This document shows positions 18,491-28,040 of a stretch of DNA of 64,000 nucleotides, piece after piece. Numbering within the stretch: the stretch's first letter is position 1; the number at the start of each line of letters is the position of its first letter. The stretch covers positions 34,246 to 98,245 of the forward strand of contig JAUTCS010000115.1 of NCBI GenBank assembly GCA_030673825.1. Reading direction: 5' to 3'. Both the position numbers and the translations under genes were made by a program. The notes beneath the pieces were generated by a model. That model was not told the DNA's origin. It ran no database searches and saw nothing but the letters and a program-made list of their open reading frames with translations. The stretch comes from Verrucomicrobiota bacterium JB024. Lineage in GTDB: Bacteria; Verrucomicrobiota; Verrucomicrobiia; Opitutales; Cerasicoccaceae.

Positions 18491-19843
18491 ATGCCTCTGA
18501 TTATCCGGCTCAAGCTTCGTCTTTTTCCTGTTCTCACCCTGCTGGGATTGCTGCCCACGTTGAGTGTTCCGGCAGCGGAACCTGCGCAAGACGACTTCAC
18601 GTCTCGCGACCCGGTCGAGTTCACCGTTCGCGGTGGCTTACCTAATTTCTTCCGCAAGCTGGAGGACGGGCAAACGGTCGTGATCGCGTATCTGGGCGGG
18701 AGCATCACGGCTCAGGCGGGCTGGCGGGTGCAGAGCCAGGCGTGGTTTCAGGCGCAGTATCCGCAGGCCCGTGTGGAGGGCGTTCACGCTGCCATCGGAG
18801 GGACCGGCTCCGAGCTCGGGGTGTTTCGGATGCAGGCGGACGCGCTCGATCATCAGCCGGACTTGCTGTTTGTCGAGTTCGCCGTGAATGACGCCAAAGA
18901 AGACCCAGAGAACATTGTGAAGGCGATGGAGGGGATCGTGCGGAAAACCTGGGCTCAGTTCCCGAGGACGGACATCTGCTTTGTGTACACGGTCACCTCC
19001 CGCGACAGCCAGCAACTGGCGGCGGGGGCGATGAAGCAGTCAACCTGCGTGATGGAGGCCGTGGCGGACTACTATGCGATCCCCAGCGTGCATATGGGCC
19101 TGAAGGTGGCGCAGATGGAAGCAGCCGGGAGGCTCGTCATGAGCGGAAGCGCGCCCATGACGCAAGTTTCCGGTGACGTGTTCAATGAAGCGGCCAGCCT
19201 CGCCACGGACGAGCAGGGGCGTATCGTTTTCTCTAAGGACGGTACCCATCCTTATCCTGAGACCGGACACGTTCTTTACACTGAGGCGCTGGTCCGGGCG
19301 ATGGAGCAGATGCGCGACAAGACCGCCGATGTCCCGCACGCGATGCCCGCGCCCATGCGGGAAGATAACTGGGAGGCCGCCAACCAGTTTCCCATCCCGG
19401 AGAGCTATCTTTCCGGTCCGTATCGGAACCTCACGGCTGAGGGCGACAGCCTGGCTAACGAGTATGCCAAGCGCGTGCAGCCGCTCTACCGGCTGGAGCC
19501 CGGCGCACAGATGCACTTCCGGTTCAAGGGGACGAAGGCGGCGATCTTCGATGTGATCGGGCCTGACGGCGGGTTGGTCGAAGTCACGGTCGATGGCCAG
19601 TCCCACGAGGTCAAGCGTATCGACGGCTACTGCGCCTACCGTCGGCTGTCGCTGATGGATGTCTGTGATAACCTGGACGACGGCGTCCACGAGGTCACTA
19701 TCCGCGTGCTGGACAATCCTTTCGACAAGGCCTCGATCCTCTACACCCGCGGTAGCCAGGACATCAAGGAGCACCCCGAAAAGTACGCACCGCAACTCTG
19801 GTATCCCGGGGCGATCCTTATCGTCGGCGAGCTGTTGCCTTAG
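18491..19843 (+). CDS. Secreted SGNH/GDSL-type hydrolase
   Basis: About 450 residues. A signal peptide (LFPVLTLLGLLPTLSVPAAE) is followed by an SGNH esterase domain: block I YLGGSIT, block III EFAVND and the C-terminal catalytic pair in DGTHPYPETG. A C-terminal beta domain of about 130 residues (LEPGAQMHFRFKG onward) resembles a carbohydrate-binding jelly roll. It probably de-acylates a polysaccharide. The ATG at 18491 is chosen because an upstream GTG frame would cross the operator at 18418. Its last 26 bp overlap the end of the convergent LacI gene. Confidence 0.85.
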   Translation: MPLIIRLKLRLFPVLTLLGLLPTLSVPAAEPAQDDFTSRDPVEFTVRGGLPNFFRKLEDGQTVVIAYLGGSITAQAGWRVQSQAWFQAQYPQARVEGVHAAIGGTGSELGVFRMQADALDHQPDLLFVEFAVNDAKEDPENIVKAMEGIVRKTWAQFPRTDICFVYTVTSRDSQQLAAGAMKQSTCVMEAVADYYAIPSVHMGLKVAQMEAAGRLVMSGSAPMTQVSGDVFNEAASLATDEQGRIVFSKDGTHPYPETGHVLYTEALVRAMEQMRDKTADVPHAMPAPMREDNWEAANQFPIPESYLSGPYRNLTAEGDSLANEYAKRVQPLYRLEPGAQMHFRFKGTKAAIFDVIGPDGGLVEVTVDGQSHEVKRIDGYCAYRRLSLMDVCDNLDDGVHEVTIRVLDNPFDKASILYTRGSQDIKEHPEKYAPQLWYPGAILIVGELLP

Positions 19844-20891
19844 CAGATACTGCCCGCACGGTGCTTCCCGGGCTCCACACGCTCTCGACGAGGATGCCGC
19901 TCTGGAAAGGCGGGACGCCGGACTCGTTGCGGTGGATCTGGCTGATGAGTGAGTCCACCGCCTTCATGCCCAGCCAGCGGGCGCTGTGGTACATGCCTGC
20001 GACCTTGTCCTTGAACTGCGGGGAGAGGTCGAGCATGGCGATGCCGAAGTCCTCCGGCGTCTTCAATCCGAGTTCTTCCACCCATTCCAGAATGAAGCTG
20101 TTGATGCAGATGCAGGCATCGGGCTTGTAGGCCTGTATCCAGTCAAAGAACCGCTTTTTGCCTTCGGGGCGCGGCTTTTCCTGAAGGTCTTCCAGGTAGA
20201 GGATCGGTGGGGCGTCCTTTTGCTTGCCGATGCAGGTCATATACCCGGCGACGTACCGGTGCTCCAATAGGGCATCGAGCCACTTGTCCAGGACGATCCC
20301 GATCCGGCGGTATCCGGCCTGGGTCATGTGGTGGTAGGCCTGGACGGCCGTCACATAGTGGTCGTTCGCGATGAAGTTCAGCCGGGGCGTTCCCGGGTGC
20401 GAGCCGATGGCGACCGTTGGCAGGCTGCGCCAGATCGGTTCGCAGCGCATGAGAGCTTCGTCGTCGCGGATACCGTAAAAGGCAACTCCCTGAATGTTTC
20501 GCGCCTCCAGAATGCTGGCCAGGCGCTGCGGGGTGACCTTGGGCTGCTCGAGCCAAAAGTAATCCAGCTTGTAGCCGAGCTGCTCGGCTCGCTCCTCCGC
20601 GCCATCGAGCTGCTCGCGGACGATTTCGATCCGTTGGGCCAGGTCATTATAGACGGAAACGTTGATCAATCCGAGCGTGGCCACATAGCTGTTTTTCCTG
20701 GAGTTGCGCAGCTCGGCCATCAGACGTGCGGTGAGCGGATTACTGCGGTAACCCATCTGCATGGCGGTTTTTTCTATCTGCAGGCGCAGCGACTCCGTCA
20801 CCCGGGGGTCATTGCGCAGGGCGAGCGAAACGGTGGATTTCGCCACGCCAGCCTTACGGGCGACATCGGCCATGGTGGGGGCTTTTTTCAT
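19818..20891 (-). CDS. LacI-family regulator of block C
   Basis: 357 residues. HTH at about residues 7-26 (MADVARKAGVAKSTVSLALR), hinge GYRSNPLTARLMAELR, then a periplasmic-binding-protein-like sensor domain. A perfect palindrome TCGAACTGTTCGA sits 3 bp before its start codon, and seven more copies lie before genes between 18.4 and 35.6 kb. It is therefore the best candidate for the factor that reads this motif, and would be autoregulated. The effector is unknown, probably a sugar from the polymer handled by the block. The LacI family is certain; assignment to the motif is inference. Confidence 0.93.
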   Translation of the reverse strand: MKKAPTMADVARKAGVAKSTVSLALRNDPRVTESLRLQIEKTAMQMGYRSNPLTARLMAELRNSRKNSYVATLGLINVSVYNDLAQRIEIVREQLDGAEERAEQLGYKLDYFWLEQPKVTPQRLASILEARNIQGVAFYGIRDDEALMRCEPIWRSLPTVAIGSHPGTPRLNFIANDHYVTAVQAYHHMTQAGYRRIGIVLDKWLDALLEHRYVAGYMTCIGKQKDAPPILYLEDLQEKPRPEGKKRFFDWIQAYKPDACICINSFILEWVEELGLKTPEDFGIAMLDLSPQFKDKVAGMYHSARWLGMKAVDSLISQIHRNESGVPPFQSGILVESVWSPGSTVRAVSAKATARRR

Positions 20892-20894
20892 ACC

Positions 20895-20924
20895 TCGAAC
20901 TGTTCGATTTGGGGCGTTTTGACA
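20895..20924 (+). promoter_or_regulatory. Block C operator plus promoter (site 2)
   Basis: TCGAACTGTTCGA at 20895-20907, an 11-bp gap, then TTGACA at 20919-20924. It lies in the 87-bp gap between the divergent LacI and glycosidase genes. The -35-like box points toward the gene at 20979, while the palindrome also abuts the LacI start. Confidence 0.72.
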
Positions 20925-20978
20925 GCTGTGAATGATTTACGGCATTGTTTTCCCATCCCAGATTAAAGGAATATCGTT

Positions 20979-23900
20979 ATGCCCAGTTACTTGTCAATGG
21001 AACCCATGTTCACTTTCCGAAACTTTATCACATCGTTGGGTGATTTTATCGAGTCCCCCGTCGCCTCTTCCCCGCGGGCGCTTGTGCGTTCGACGATAGC
21101 GCTGAGCGCGGTGGCTGCCCTCGGGCTGCCGCAGGGCTCACAGGCCGCCGAGGTGTCCGAGCACCCGGCCCAGGAGGCCAACCTGCTGACCAACGGTTCG
21201 TTCGAACTCGGGTTGGGTGCCGAGCCGTTTTATCCCGGCTGGGCAGTGCCCAAGGCCGGGCTGGCCGACTGCGAGGTGCCTGCGCTGCCGGAGCTGGATA
21301 GCGAGCAGGCGCACAGCGGTACGCAGTCGCTGAAGCTCGCGCGGAGCAAAGGAGTCAAGCTGGTGTACTTGGACATCCATTCCCCGGATTTCACGACAGC
21401 GGGGCAGACGTGGTTTTCTTTTTGGGCAAAGGCCAGCCGCCCGGGCGTTGATCTCATCGCCGGGGTTTGCCCGGCGGACGGAAAAGGCCGCTCTCCCAAC
21501 GCCCCGCAAATCGTCCGCGGCAAGCTCTCGGGCGAGTGGCAGGAGTGGAAGGGCACCCTGACCGTGGACAAGCCGGTGGTCCCGTTGCGCATCGAGTTCG
21601 CCAGCCGGGAGGGTTCGCCTTTTGAGGTGTGGATCGACGACATCGCATGGACGACGACGCCTCCGGCTGACACGGCAAGCCAGCCGCGCGCGAGCGAGGT
21701 GGAGGTCGTGTTGCTTCCGGCCTCGCGTAACGGCATCCACGTGGCCGGGCAGCCGGTCAACCTGCGCTGGAGCGCACAGGCTGCCAAGCCTTGCCAGGCG
21801 ACACTCTCTCTGCGCTTGCGCGACCTGGCCCGGCAGTTGCCGGAGGAAACGCTCTGGGAGAGCCCGGTGGAACTGGGCACCGAGGCCCGGCAGGGAGACA
21901 TCCCGCTGGGCGTGTTGAAGCGCGGGGCGTACTTCGCGGTGGTTGAGGTTCGCGACGCCGCATCGGGTGCGCTGCTGGGCACCGGGCGGGAACGCTTTAC
22001 CGTGATGACGGACCTGCATGAGGTGCCGGCTCCGGTCGATTTCAATGTCGGCTACCACGGCGGGCTCGAATGGCCCCGGGACGGAGACGTTTCTTTCAAC
22101 TGGCGCGGCCATTGGGATATTGACGAGTTCTTCTCGAACAATTTTCAGACGGGGTTCCGCGTCCAGCGCGACATCTGGGACTGGGAAAAGGTCGAGCCGC
22201 TGCCTGGCGACTACCGTTGGGGTGAATTGGATGTGCGCACCGCCGCAGCCGCCCGCAACGGCTGCACGACGATCATCTGCATCCCGCACAAGCCGCTCAA
22301 CATGAAGCGCGAGGAGTATGCCAAGCTCATGGCCGGCACCGAAGAGGGCAACGGCATGTGGCTGTACCGCACGAGCAAGGACATCAGCGAGTACAGCGTG
22401 CGCTCCAACCCAATGGGCTCCTCCAGCGATCCTCAGCAGCGAAACATTCTCCTGGCTCCCGATCCGGAAGTGCTCTCCGATTTTATGGCGGAGCTGGCCG
22501 AGCGCTACGCGGACAAGATCGAAGCCATCGAGTACCTCAACGAGCCGAATCTGTACATCAACCCGGAGGGGCTGATCGAGTTCTACTTCAAGCCCGCGTA
22601 CGACATGATGAAGCTCGTCGCGCCGGACCTGCTGGTTTTCATGAACCAGACGGCGGATTTTTCCGCCGACGGTAACGGCTATACCGGACAGTTCCTGCGT
22701 CTCGGAGGCGCGGAGTATTGCGACGGAGTCAGCTATCACCCCTACGGCTCCTCGCTGCTGGAGAGCGGCGGGCTGGCGGCCGCCAAGAACCTGGAGAGTC
22801 TGCTCAAGCAGTACTCGACACCCGAAAAGGAACTGTTGCTGGGCATGAGCGAGATTCACGGCCTGGGCGGCAGTTCGAACATGACCTTTGTCCGCACGGC
22901 GGCTCTCCAGCGTGCGCTGCTGGACTGGGCCATCGGTGCCCGTTGGAGTGCGGGGATCGTCTTGTCGAGGAACAACTTTTATGAAGGCGTTGGCCCGCGC
23001 AACTGGTTCCTGCGGGGGCCATTCGTGCCCGGGATCGGTGCCACTTACATGAACGGCATGTTTGCCGCGCTCGGTGGCTACGAACTGCGCGAGCGGATCG
23101 AGCTGGACGAAAACGTCCTGATCATCAGCTTTGATCGGCAGGCGGACGACTCTGCGGACAAACCGTACGCCGTCGCCATCATGGCAGCGAAAATGCCGCT
23201 GCGCCGGGCCGAGCTGGAATCGTCGCTGGACGGCGTTGCCTTTGAGGCCTTCGACTCCTTCGCCGAGCCGATGGCGCTGGAGGCACCGGGGAAAATCCAG
23301 TTGGGGACGGACGCCTTGTATCTGAAATCCGACGATCCGGCCCTTTTCGAGGTCTTGAAAAAAGCCCGTGTGACCTGGGCGCAGGACATCACCGGCGAAA
23401 CCGAAATCCTCTCGGGCCCGGAGGCTGAGCAGTTTATCTACCGTACGGGCTTGCCGCCGATGGAAGCGCAGACCTGTGGCGTCATCCAGCGCTGGACGCT
23501 GCTTGATGTGGGCGATAAAGCCGTCACGGAAACATCTCCGGTGGAGGCTGGTCTGGCCAACGCCGAGGGCGAGCTGATCTGGCCGGTCGATAAAACGCAT
23601 TCGGTGGATCAGCCGCTGCCTTATGTTGTCCTGGATGACGGGAGATCGGGGCAGGGCGGGCATGTCTATGCCTGCACCTCCATCTACTCGCCCAAGGCGC
23701 AGGAACTGGCCCTCTCCTGGAGTGCGACCGTTCCCTCCACGCTCTGGCTCAATGGCGTGGAAAAAGTCTCTCTGCCGGTGGAGTCCTATGAGCCGGTCGG
23801 TGCACGGCGTACCCCCGTCACGCTGAAACTGCGGGAGGGGATGAACCATATCTATGTGGCCCTCGAGCGGGGGGGCGCGCCCGCTGTTTTCGCCCTGAGC

Positions 23901-24443
23901 GCGGACGCCGTGCCGACCGATGTCCCGGCCAAGGCGGATGCGGACGGGTACATCCGCTCCTGGTACATGATTGGCCCCTGGGCGAACTGGAGAAACACCT
24001 TGGGTGTCTTTGTCGGCAATACCCGCAAGTATCCTCCCGAGCAGCACTTGACCGAGCCCGACCTGAAAATGGTTGAGACGGGTAAAGACGACCTGCCGCT
24101 CGCATGGTTCCAGGTCGAGGCAAAAACTCCCTCCGTCCCGCATCCCTGGAACGACGCGGTCTCCTATGCCTTCGCTGCGGTCGAGGTGGACAGTGATACC
24201 GACTGTGTGGCCTCGCTGGGCTCAGACGACGGTTACACCCTTTGGGTAAATGGCGAGCTGATCGGCCGTAACGCCGCCTCGCGCTCGCTTACGCCAGATG
24301 AGGAGAAACTGCCTCTCACCCTTAAGAAGGGCCGAAATACCGTGCTCTTCAAAATCGATGATACGGCGGCGGGCGGCGGCTTCGCGCTGCGCTTCGTCGA
24401 TGCAGACGGTCAGCCGGTCGAGCTGAACGTCGTTGAGCCCTGA
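20979..24443 (+). CDS. Large secreted clan GH-A glycosidase with beta-sandwich modules
   Basis: 1154 residues. The start is supported by AAAGGA (20965-20970) 8 bp before the ATG. The leader is long (about 57 residues, hydrophobic part ALVRSTIALSAVAALGLPQG, cleavage near SQAAE). A CBM4/9-like module follows (NLLTNGSFELG, about residues 70-225), then an Ig-like segment, then a TIM barrel with acid/base Glu522 in YLNEPN and probable nucleophile Glu625 in GMSEIHG. The C-terminus holds two jelly-roll-like modules (about 930-1150, SLGSDDGYTLWVNGELIG). The GH family cannot be named. It is divergent from the LacI gene and shares its operator, so it is probably the block's main depolymerase. Confidence 0.82.
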   Translation: MPSYLSMEPMFTFRNFITSLGDFIESPVASSPRALVRSTIALSAVAALGLPQGSQAAEVSEHPAQEANLLTNGSFELGLGAEPFYPGWAVPKAGLADCEVPALPELDSEQAHSGTQSLKLARSKGVKLVYLDIHSPDFTTAGQTWFSFWAKASRPGVDLIAGVCPADGKGRSPNAPQIVRGKLSGEWQEWKGTLTVDKPVVPLRIEFASREGSPFEVWIDDIAWTTTPPADTASQPRASEVEVVLLPASRNGIHVAGQPVNLRWSAQAAKPCQATLSLRLRDLARQLPEETLWESPVELGTEARQGDIPLGVLKRGAYFAVVEVRDAASGALLGTGRERFTVMTDLHEVPAPVDFNVGYHGGLEWPRDGDVSFNWRGHWDIDEFFSNNFQTGFRVQRDIWDWEKVEPLPGDYRWGELDVRTAAAARNGCTTIICIPHKPLNMKREEYAKLMAGTEEGNGMWLYRTSKDISEYSVRSNPMGSSSDPQQRNILLAPDPEVLSDFMAELAERYADKIEAIEYLNEPNLYINPEGLIEFYFKPAYDMMKLVAPDLLVFMNQTADFSADGNGYTGQFLRLGGAEYCDGVSYHPYGSSLLESGGLAAAKNLESLLKQYSTPEKELLLGMSEIHGLGGSSNMTFVRTAALQRALLDWAIGARWSAGIVLSRNNFYEGVGPRNWFLRGPFVPGIGATYMNGMFAALGGYELRERIELDENVLIISFDRQADDSADKPYAVAIMAAKMPLRRAELESSLDGVAFEAFDSFAEPMALEAPGKIQLGTDALYLKSDDPALFEVLKKARVTWAQDITGETEILSGPEAEQFIYRTGLPPMEAQTCGVIQRWTLLDVGDKAVTETSPVEAGLANAEGELIWPVDKTHSVDQPLPYVVLDDGRSGQGGHVYACTSIYSPKAQELALSWSATVPSTLWLNGVEKVSLPVESYEPVGARRTPVTLKLREGMNHIYVALERGGAPAVFALSADAVPTDVPAKADADGYIRSWYMIGPWANWRNTLGVFVGNTRKYPPEQHLTEPDLKMVETGKDDLPLAWFQVEAKTPSVPHPWNDAVSYAFAAVEVDSDTDCVASLGSDDGYTLWVNGELIGRNAASRSLTPDEEKLPLTLKKGRNTVLFKIDDTAAGGGFALRFVDADGQPVELNVVEP

Positions 24444-24489
24444 TGGACCGGCTGTTGCCCCGGAGAAATCCGGGGCAATCGATTGCCTT

Positions 24490-24519
24490 TCGAACGGTTC
24501 GATTTCGGGCGGCTTGAAG
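24490..24519 (+). promoter_or_regulatory. Block C operator plus promoter (site 3)
   Basis: TCGAACGGTTCGA at 24490-24502, an 11-bp gap, then TTGAAG at 24514-24519, upstream of the PEP-CTERM gene at 24674. The rest of the 230-bp gap shows no gene. Confidence 0.68.
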
Positions 24520-24673
24520 CCCCCGCAGGTGCTCGGCAGCATAGATATTAATGAAGTGTAGCTGTAGTGTTGTGCCGCGACGTTGAGGCACCATTCTCAT
24601 TTACCATATCGGCTCACCCCAATGGTTAGCCGTTTTATCCCTCAATTACCCTAACCCTGAAATCATAAACGCT

Positions 24674-25942
24674 ATGAAGTTCTCGAACGTGCTTAATCAA
24701 ACCTCCAAAACCCTGCTGCTTGCCGCGGCGCTTACGCCCGCCGTTATCGTTCAGGCGAACGACGTCATCTGGACCGGCAATGCGGGAGATGGCTTGTGGG
24801 GGTCGGTCTCGAACTGGAGTACAAACGCTCTCCCCGGCACCGGTGATAACGCCATCCTCGGAGCCAATGTGAGCTCTGGCGCAGTAACCATGAATACCAA
24901 CGCCGGGGTGGGGACGGTTGTCTTCGGCGGCGACGCGACCAGTTCGATCGGTATTACTCTGACTACGACCGGTCGCCTCGTGCAGGGGATCACGGTCGAT
25001 GCCTCGAACCAGTACGACAACAGCATTTCAGCCCGGCAATACATCCTCGGTGGTAACCATGGTTTTACCGGCACCTATGACCTGGTGATCGATAACGCAT
25101 CCAGCCACATATTGACGGTGGGCACGGAGCTGTCGATGTCCCGTGCGGGGGCCGCCGGTGCGACGATGAACGTCAGGCTCAACGGCGTGGGTACCTCCGT
25201 GCTGAACTCGAACATCAACCAGATGACCAGCGAGACCTCCGGGCCGTCCACGCTCAATATTGAAAAGAACGACGCGGGTACCTCGATCCTGAACGGAGTC
25301 CGCACCTATAATGGCACGACGGTTGTCAACGGCGGTACGCTCGTGATCAACGGAACCCATACTGGCGGCGCTGCCTACTCGGTGGCTTCGGGTGGGCTTC
25401 TGGCCGGTAACGGCACTGTCACGACAGCCGGGGACGCTGGGCTGACTCTGGAGGCGGGTGCCACTTTTGCACCCGGCTCGGCGACAGGCCTGAGTGATTC
25501 GACGGGCACGCTGACGCTGAACTTCGGCACGGGCGCACTCGATATCAGCGCAGCCGTCGCGGGTGGCGACACCGCGGCTATCCGGTACACCGTGGGCGAT
25601 AGCACGGACCTCATTGTTCTCGGCACAGGGACGACGTTCAATATCGGCTCCGGCGAGCTCGAGTTTGCGGACTTTGATTTTACCGTGGATGGCGTTCTGG
25701 CTGAAGGAACCTATGTGCTCGTCGAGACTTCCGGCACCGGCACGATTGTGGGCGATCTGGGTGAGAATGTTTCCGGTTTGCTCGCTGAAGGCCTGATGGG
25801 GACATTGGCCATCACCACGGACGGTAACACTGGCTTCGACAGCATGGTCCTGACCGTGGCAGCGATCCCCGAGCCCTCCACCATGGGCATGGCCTTCCTC
25901 GGGCTTGTGCTGCTGGTGGGTGTTCTCCGCCGTCGCCGCTAA
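24674..25942 (+). CDS. PEP-CTERM protein with autotransporter-type beta repeats
   Basis: 422 residues. A signal peptide (TLLLAAALTPAVIVQA) is followed by a Gly/Thr/Asn-rich beta-helix region with an autotransporter-associated strand repeat (TVVNGGTLVINGTHTGGAA). The C-terminal exosortase signal is IPEPSTMG, then a hydrophobic helix (MAFLGLVLLVGVL), then RRRR. The protein is probably displayed on or near the outer surface. Its own copy of the block C operator ties it to glycan use. The function is unknown; adhesion to the polymer or a surface-layer role would fit. Confidence 0.87.
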   Translation: MKFSNVLNQTSKTLLLAAALTPAVIVQANDVIWTGNAGDGLWGSVSNWSTNALPGTGDNAILGANVSSGAVTMNTNAGVGTVVFGGDATSSIGITLTTTGRLVQGITVDASNQYDNSISARQYILGGNHGFTGTYDLVIDNASSHILTVGTELSMSRAGAAGATMNVRLNGVGTSVLNSNINQMTSETSGPSTLNIEKNDAGTSILNGVRTYNGTTVVNGGTLVINGTHTGGAAYSVASGGLLAGNGTVTTAGDAGLTLEAGATFAPGSATGLSDSTGTLTLNFGTGALDISAAVAGGDTAAIRYTVGDSTDLIVLGTGTTFNIGSGELEFADFDFTVDGVLAEGTYVLVETSGTGTIVGDLGENVSGLLAEGLMGTLAITTDGNTGFDSMVLTVAAIPEPSTMGMAFLGLVLLVGVLRRRR

Positions 25943-26028
25943 GCGGGGAGCTTGGTGAGCATTTCCTCCGAACTCTTGGCCGTCTATCCTGACGCCTAAG
26001 CCAGGGGTTGGGTATATCCATTGCATTG

Positions 26029-26067
26029 AAACTCCGTCTTCGAACATCTCGCGGGCGGAGTTTTTTT
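26029..26067 (+). terminator. Intrinsic terminator of the PEP-CTERM gene
   Basis: AAACTCCG (26029-26036) pairs with CGGAGTTT (26056-26063) and is followed by a run of T. The loop is 19 nt, rather long. Confidence 0.7.
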
Positions 26068-26222
26068 ATGGTTTCGACTCAGCATCTGTCAGGTGGTGTT
26101 AGGCGGCGTGTATTCATTTGTCATGACAATCGTTGGGGAGCGTCATGGACGTGTGTTGGCAGGTTGCTTTCTCGTAGAACGAAACCGGTTGGGTCCGGGC
26201 ATTATCCATCCTGTTCGAAGAC

Positions 26223-26250
26223 AAAAAAGCCCGCCATTTTCATGGCGGGC
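26223..26250 (-). terminator. Intrinsic terminator of the minus-strand glycosidase gene
   Basis: A 9-bp perfect stem (26229-26237 with 26242-26250) and 4-nt loop. Read on the minus strand it is followed by six T (plus-strand A at 26223-26228), 42 bp after the stop of the gene at 26292. Confidence 0.85.
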
Positions 26251-26291
26251 ATTCTGCTGTCTATCCTTTTGAGGGATAGGGTGTATCCATC

Positions 26292-27782
26292 TTAATCGGG
26301 GCGCAGGCTGATGAGCGAGCGGTCCGTCAACAAAAGGGGAGAGTTGCAGATGGGAAGCGGGTTGAAGATGCGGATGCCTTCGGCGTCGGGGGTGGGATCC
26401 ATCCAGGTCTCGGCACACGTGCGCTTGTCCCAGGTGCAGGTGACGCTGTAGACTTCCTGGCTGAGAGGATCGATCAGAACGGGGTCGTCGAGTTTGAGCG
26501 AGGAGTCGATCCAGTAGGCCATCTCCATCTCCTGGACGTCGGGATCGACTTCTACGGACTCGGGTATCCACCAGGCCAATACAGGGATGTCCCCGCAGAC
26601 GAAGTTCGCCTGCCAGGTGGCGATTTTGGTGGCACGCGGGTCCTTGGAGTCGCTCAGTACGCTGATGTGCGAGGAGGTGCGGCCGTTGGCGGGCTCCATC
26701 GGATCGGACAGCAGCGTTGCCAGTGTCTGGAGGGCGAAGTAAGAAGGCTTGGGTGAGCCGTCTTCGAGCCGGACGATGCCGTAGTGGAAGGTTTCCTTAA
26801 ACGCGGAGTAGTGCGCGAAGTCCGCCATGTGGAAGTAGCTGCACATGCGGCAGTCGTTGTGCAGTTCAAGCAGGAAGCGACGCAGGAGCATGCGCGCCTG
26901 GATGTCCTCGCTGAACTTCATGGTGGAGAGAGCGCCGACGCCGCGCGCTTTTTCCGGTACGTAGGACTGGAAGCCGGACTCGCCCTGCCAGAAGTCCAGG
27001 CTGGGTTTGTACTTGTTGATGACCTGCTTGAAGGCAGGGAACTCCTGCGTGCTGTGGCGCTCGGGGATGGATTTGTACCCATGGTAGGTGATGATATCCA
27101 CGAGCTCGTGCAGGCCGGCCCTCATGCAGTCTTCGAGGAACTTGATGCTCCAGGGGGTCATGCCCCAGGCGATGGCGCCGCCGATCAGCTTGGCCGAGGG
27201 GTGCGCCTCGCGCAGCGGGACGGCCGTCATGCGGACAAGGTCCACATACTCGGCGGCCCGCGGCTGACATTTCCAGAAGGAGGTCAGATCCGGTTCGTTC
27301 CAAACCTCATAGTGTTCGACGCGGTCGCGGAAATGAGTGGCCAGCGCGTGAACGTATTTCTGCCAGCCCTCGCGCTCGTCTGCGGTGTGAATGGGCGGAT
27401 AGCCGACGCCGTCGGGCTGGGACTCGGGTGTGTAAAGCTGGTTGCCATAGCTGATGCTGAACCATGGGGTGACACCGCGCTCGATGAGCTTGTCCACGAT
27501 CTGGTCCAGCCAGGCGAAATCGTAAACCCCTCGCTGTTGCTCGGTCTTGGTCCAGCCGGTCTGCACGCGGGCCCATTTGATGCCGAGCTCGTCGAGCACG
27601 GGCCAGGCCTGCTCGGCATCCCACATGTCGCGGTCAAGCGTTTCGAAGCCGACGCCCAGACGGGAGGAGCTGATCTGCGTGCTCTTCTTTGGCAGCAACT
27701 TGCCCAGATAGGTCAGCGCTGGAAAAGAGCCGACCAGCGATTGGCCAGCGGCAGGGGAAAGAGTGGTTAATTCGCTTTGCAT
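26292..27782 (-). CDS. Clan GH-A glycoside hydrolase, GH39-like
   Basis: About 496 residues. A TIM-barrel glycosidase with acid/base Glu163 in YEVWNEPD and probable nucleophile Glu268 in WQGESG, about 105 residues apart as in retaining clan A enzymes. The start of the fold, RLGVGFETLDRD, is near residue 41. There is no convincing signal peptide, so it may act inside the cell on imported oligosaccharides. I chose the ATG at 27782; a GTG at 27800 is possible. It is divergent from a sugar symporter gene, with two block C operators in the shared gap, so import and cleavage are probably co-controlled. Confidence 0.8.
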   Translation of the reverse strand: MQSELTTLSPAAGQSLVGSFPALTYLGKLLPKKSTQISSSRLGVGFETLDRDMWDAEQAWPVLDELGIKWARVQTGWTKTEQQRGVYDFAWLDQIVDKLIERGVTPWFSISYGNQLYTPESQPDGVGYPPIHTADEREGWQKYVHALATHFRDRVEHYEVWNEPDLTSFWKCQPRAAEYVDLVRMTAVPLREAHPSAKLIGGAIAWGMTPWSIKFLEDCMRAGLHELVDIITYHGYKSIPERHSTQEFPAFKQVINKYKPSLDFWQGESGFQSYVPEKARGVGALSTMKFSEDIQARMLLRRFLLELHNDCRMCSYFHMADFAHYSAFKETFHYGIVRLEDGSPKPSYFALQTLATLLSDPMEPANGRTSSHISVLSDSKDPRATKIATWQANFVCGDIPVLAWWIPESVEVDPDVQEMEMAYWIDSSLKLDDPVLIDPLSQEVYSVTCTWDKRTCAETWMDPTPDAEGIRIFNPLPICNSPLLLTDRSLISLRPD

Positions 27783-27820
27783 GGTTTTGTGGATACACAC
27801 TGCTCCTCGCCATATAGTGC

Positions 27821-27850
27821 TGTCAAATGGCCGGAAATCGAACCGTTCGA
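27821..27850 (-). promoter_or_regulatory. Block C operator plus promoter (site 4)
   Basis: Read on the minus strand: palindrome TCGAACGGTTCGA (27850-27838), an 11-bp gap, then TTGACA (27826-27821), pointing to the glycosidase gene starting at 27782. Confidence 0.72.
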
Positions 27851-27958
27851 ACGCTTGAGAACGGCTTGCGCACTGTATGCAGAGTTCCAGAACCGTCCTG
27901 AAAAAACGGAAGGGAAAAATAATTTCGCCGTGCCATACGGACGTATCTCCATTCTGGC

Positions 27959-27988
27959 TCGAACTGTTCGAACCGGCGATTGTTGTGA
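27959..27988 (+). promoter_or_regulatory. Block C operator plus promoter (site 5)
   Basis: TCGAACTGTTCGA at 27959-27971, an 11-bp gap, then TTGTGA at 27983-27988, pointing to the symporter gene at 28041. Confidence 0.68.
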
Positions 27989-28040
27989 GCTGCCGGGGAT
28001 TGCGAATGGTTGGCGCTTTAGCGTACCCGCGAATAGCCCC

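Larger units (their letters stand above)
25943..26291. other. 349-bp intergenic stretch with two terminators
   Basis: Convergent genes end on either side. It holds the two hairpins listed separately. Between them (about 26068-26220) I see no gene, RNA or repeat. Confidence 0.6.

Noticed and set aside
21138..24143. A 1001-codon open frame on the minus strand
   Set aside because: It is antisense to the glycosidase at 20979, has an Arg/His/Gln-rich composition typical of high-GC shadow frames, and shows no domain or start context.
26037..26055. TTCGAACA in the loop of the terminator as a block C operator
   Set aside because: Only half of the palindrome matches and it is downstream of the gene, inside a hairpin loop.
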